A DNA stretch of 64,000 bases from Bacteroidales bacterium UBA6229 (GTDB lineage: Bacteria; Bacteroidota; Bacteroidia; Bacteroidales; F082): contig DJWN01000127.1 in assembly GCA_002440975.1 (NCBI GenBank), forward strand, positions 1 through 64,000. The letters run 5' to 3'. This document shows, piece by piece, positions 62,314 to 64,000 of this stretch. Every line of letters begins with the position of its first letter. The first letter of the stretch is position 1. A program made the position numbers and the translations under genes. The notes under the pieces were generated by a model that was not told the origin of the DNA, ran no database searches, and saw only the letters and a program-made list of their open reading frames with translations.

Positions 62314-64000
62314 ATGATGAAACGATTACTGATTTTTTCAATTTTACTTGGCTCATTGCTGTACTTTAACCCTTCAATGGCTCAGACGAATGCCGATAGC
62401 TTACGCAACGCCTTAACCGAAAGACTTTCGCAACAACTTGAGATCATTGCCGAAAACTCCGAAGAATCCTTCGACTTTACCGATCTTACCGAAACTTACT
62501 TTTACCTTTACGAGAATCCTGTAAACATTAACAATCCGGCAGAACTTGAACAACTTTTGGAAATTTACCTCATCAACACCTTTCAGTTTGAACAACTTAA
62601 AACATATCAACAAAATTTTGGTCCGCTGTTAAGTAAATTTGAACTGGCTGCTATTGACGGCTTTGACGAAACAACCATTGCACTGCTTGAGCCAATCATT
62701 GTGATTGAAAGCACTGACAAACCACAATACAAACTCAAGGCTAAGAATATATTCAAATATGCACGTCATCAGTTGTTGTTGCGAAGCGAAATGGTTCTGG
62801 AACAACGCGAAGGCTATAAACCAATTTCAGATTCCGCTTTGTGGGCCAAGCCTAACAGCCGCTATCTGGGAAGTCCGGAAAAATATTATGCCCGTTACAG
62901 CTTTAATTATCGTAATCAGTTCAGAGCAGGAATCACCATGGAAAAGGATGCCGGCGAAGTATTTTTTAAAGATAATGTGAATGATAGCCTGCAGCGAATT
63001 TTAGGAGACAAACTCAAATCAGGTTTTGATTTTTATTCTGTTCATGCCTATGCCGCCGATCTTGGAGTGTTGAGAGCCGTAGCCCTTGGCGATTATCACC
63101 TGGCTTTTGGTCAGGGATTGACGATGTGGTCGGGACTTTCTTTTGGGAAATCTACCGAGGCCAGTTCGGTGATGCGCTATGGAGCCGGATTAAAACCCAA
63201 CACTTCAGTTAACGAAAACTATTTTCTGCGCGGTGCTGCTGCTACCTTTGGTTATAAAGGCATTGAACTCACTGGTTTCTACTCCAAAAAAAATATTGAC
63301 GCCAATATCGATCAATTCGACTCTATTTCGGGCGAAATTGCTGTGGTAACCAGCCTGCAGGAATCTGGTCTGCACCGCACTGTGAACGAGTTATTAGACA
63401 AAAACGCAATCCAACAACAGTTGATCGGCGGCCGGTTAAGCTATAAAGGACTTTTTTTTGATGTAGGAGCAACAATTCATCAAACAAGTCTCGAAGCCGA
63501 GCTGGTTCCGCGGATTTATCCTTATAATCAGTTTCAGCTGATCGAAGGCGATTTGATGAATTATGGTTTTGATTTCAGGCTTACCCTCCCGCAAATCGTA
63601 TTTTTTGGGGAAGTTGCAGGTTCAGATAATGGCGGAATGGCCGGACTTGCAGGTTTCACTGCACAGCCTACAGGTTTCCTGACAACAACGGTTGCCTATC
63701 GAAATTATCAGAAATCGTATCAAAACTATTTTAGTAATGCCTTTGCCGAAAGCAGCAACACCAATAATGAAACAGGAATTTATTTTGGAATCAATGCTTC
63801 CATTGCTCCTCGCTGGCAACTGAAAGCCTATGCAGATCACTTTCAGTTTCCGTGGCTGCGCTATAGAACCGATGCTCCAAGTTATGGCCATGATTATTTT
63901 GCCCAGCTTGATCATGAAATCAGCAGAAGAGCCGATTTCTATTTCCGTTTCAGAACCAAGAAAAAACTCATCAACAGCGATGATCCGTGGAATAATATTG
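62314..64000 (+). CDS. Helix-hairpin-helix domain outer-membrane protein (partial at window edge)
   Basis: The ATG at 62314 follows the PorV-like stop by one base. The first 562 codons are open to the window end; the 3' end is missing. A signal peptide (MMKRLLIFSILLGSLLYFNP) is followed by a ComEA-like HHH region (NPVNINNPAELEQLLEIYLI, LSKFELAAIDGFDETTIAL) at about residues 60-125. The remainder looks like outer-membrane barrel strands (YYARYSFNYRNQFRAGITME, ALGDYHLAFGQGLTMWSGLS). This HHH-plus-barrel pair with a PorV-like protein recurs in Bacteroidota; function unknown. Confidence 0.8.
   Translation, partial: MMKRLLIFSILLGSLLYFNPSMAQTNADSLRNALTERLSQQLEIIAENSEESFDFTDLTETYFYLYENPVNINNPAELEQLLEIYLINTFQFEQLKTYQQNFGPLLSKFELAAIDGFDETTIALLEPIIVIESTDKPQYKLKAKNIFKYARHQLLLRSEMVLEQREGYKPISDSALWAKPNSRYLGSPEKYYARYSFNYRNQFRAGITMEKDAGEVFFKDNVNDSLQRILGDKLKSGFDFYSVHAYAADLGVLRAVALGDYHLAFGQGLTMWSGLSFGKSTEASSVMRYGAGLKPNTSVNENYFLRGAAATFGYKGIELTGFYSKKNIDANIDQFDSISGEIAVVTSLQESGLHRTVNELLDKNAIQQQLIGGRLSYKGLFFDVGATIHQTSLEAELVPRIYPYNQFQLIEGDLMNYGFDFRLTLPQIVFFGEVAGSDNGGMAGLAGFTAQPTGFLTTTVAYRNYQKSYQNYFSNAFAESSNTNNETGIYFGINASIAPRWQLKAYADHFQFPWLRYRTDAPSYGHDYFAQLDHEISRRADFYFRFRTKKKLINSDDPWNNI

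Noticed and set aside
1..64000. tRNA, rRNA or tmRNA genes
   Set aside because: Scanning the intergenic gaps by eye showed no cloverleaf with a TTCGANNC-type arm in the right context; the TTCGAA in the 60-kb repeats is a palindrome without acceptor or anticodon stems.

Overview
The window reads as chromosome from a Bacteroidota bacterium, probably an environmental Bacteroidales-like lineage. The evidence is four secreted proteins with C-terminal type IX secretion (T9SS) sorting domains, two TonB-dependent receptors, a PorV/PorQ-like barrel, FeoA fused to FeoB, a long-tailed ribosomal protein S16, promoters of the TTG-N19-20-TAnnTTTG type, and few Shine-Dalgarno sites. Strands switch often. I see no rRNA, tRNA, CRISPR array or intact transposase.

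Layout. 0-10.6 kb (mostly minus strand): MFS permease, Dabb protein, DCC-family protein, broken marC, CPA2 antiporter, frameshifted 3-methyladenine glycosylase, recQ, hybrid histidine kinase, rpsP. 10.7-14.7 kb (plus): exonuclease/GIY-YIG fusion, dinB, a TiaS-like protein coupled to a membrane protein. 14.7-27 kb: a TonB-receptor operon, a second receptor with a beta-helix lipoprotein, a CotH-type secreted protein and a DUF3078 protein. 27-33.3 kb: nucleotide-sugar genes (ugd, UDP-glucuronate decarboxylase-like, rfbD, phosphohexomutase), ending in a decayed FemAB-type gene. 33.4-40.8 kb: membrane protein with an XRE regulator, a POTRA/barrel protein, Gre-like and DUF5063 genes back to back, feoAB, broken mscL, an HPt protein. 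40.8-48.2 kb: TPR lipoprotein, recA, bcp, nth, ECF sigma factor, uvrA. 48.2-56 kb: beta-propeller lipoprotein, T9SS cargo proteins, a MauG-type peroxidase and small conserved proteins. 56-64 kb: an alternative DnaE polymerase divergent from a LexA-like S24 regulator, a triplicated structured repeat, DUF2461, a PorV-like protein and an HHH protein cut by the window edge.

DNA repair is a recurring theme: glycosylase, recQ, exonuclease/GIY-YIG, dinB, recA, nth, uvrA, dnaE-like and a LexA-like regulator. The dinB and dnaE-like promoter regions share TTAATCA-type half sites, suggesting a split damage-inducible mutagenesis set.

The most unusual structure is at 60.06-60.68 kb. Three copies of a ~100-bp element form a long hairpin whose outer and inner stems are kept by compensatory changes. 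A nearly invariant A/C-rich tail follows and runs into the first codons of a short reading frame (..QKY..). I interpret it as a structured leader of a small gene family, duplicated and decayed; tandem minus-strand small RNA genes are the main alternative. A second theme is gene damage: five conserved genes (MFS, marC, glycosylase, femAB-like, mscL) carry in-frame stops, frameshifts or lost starts.
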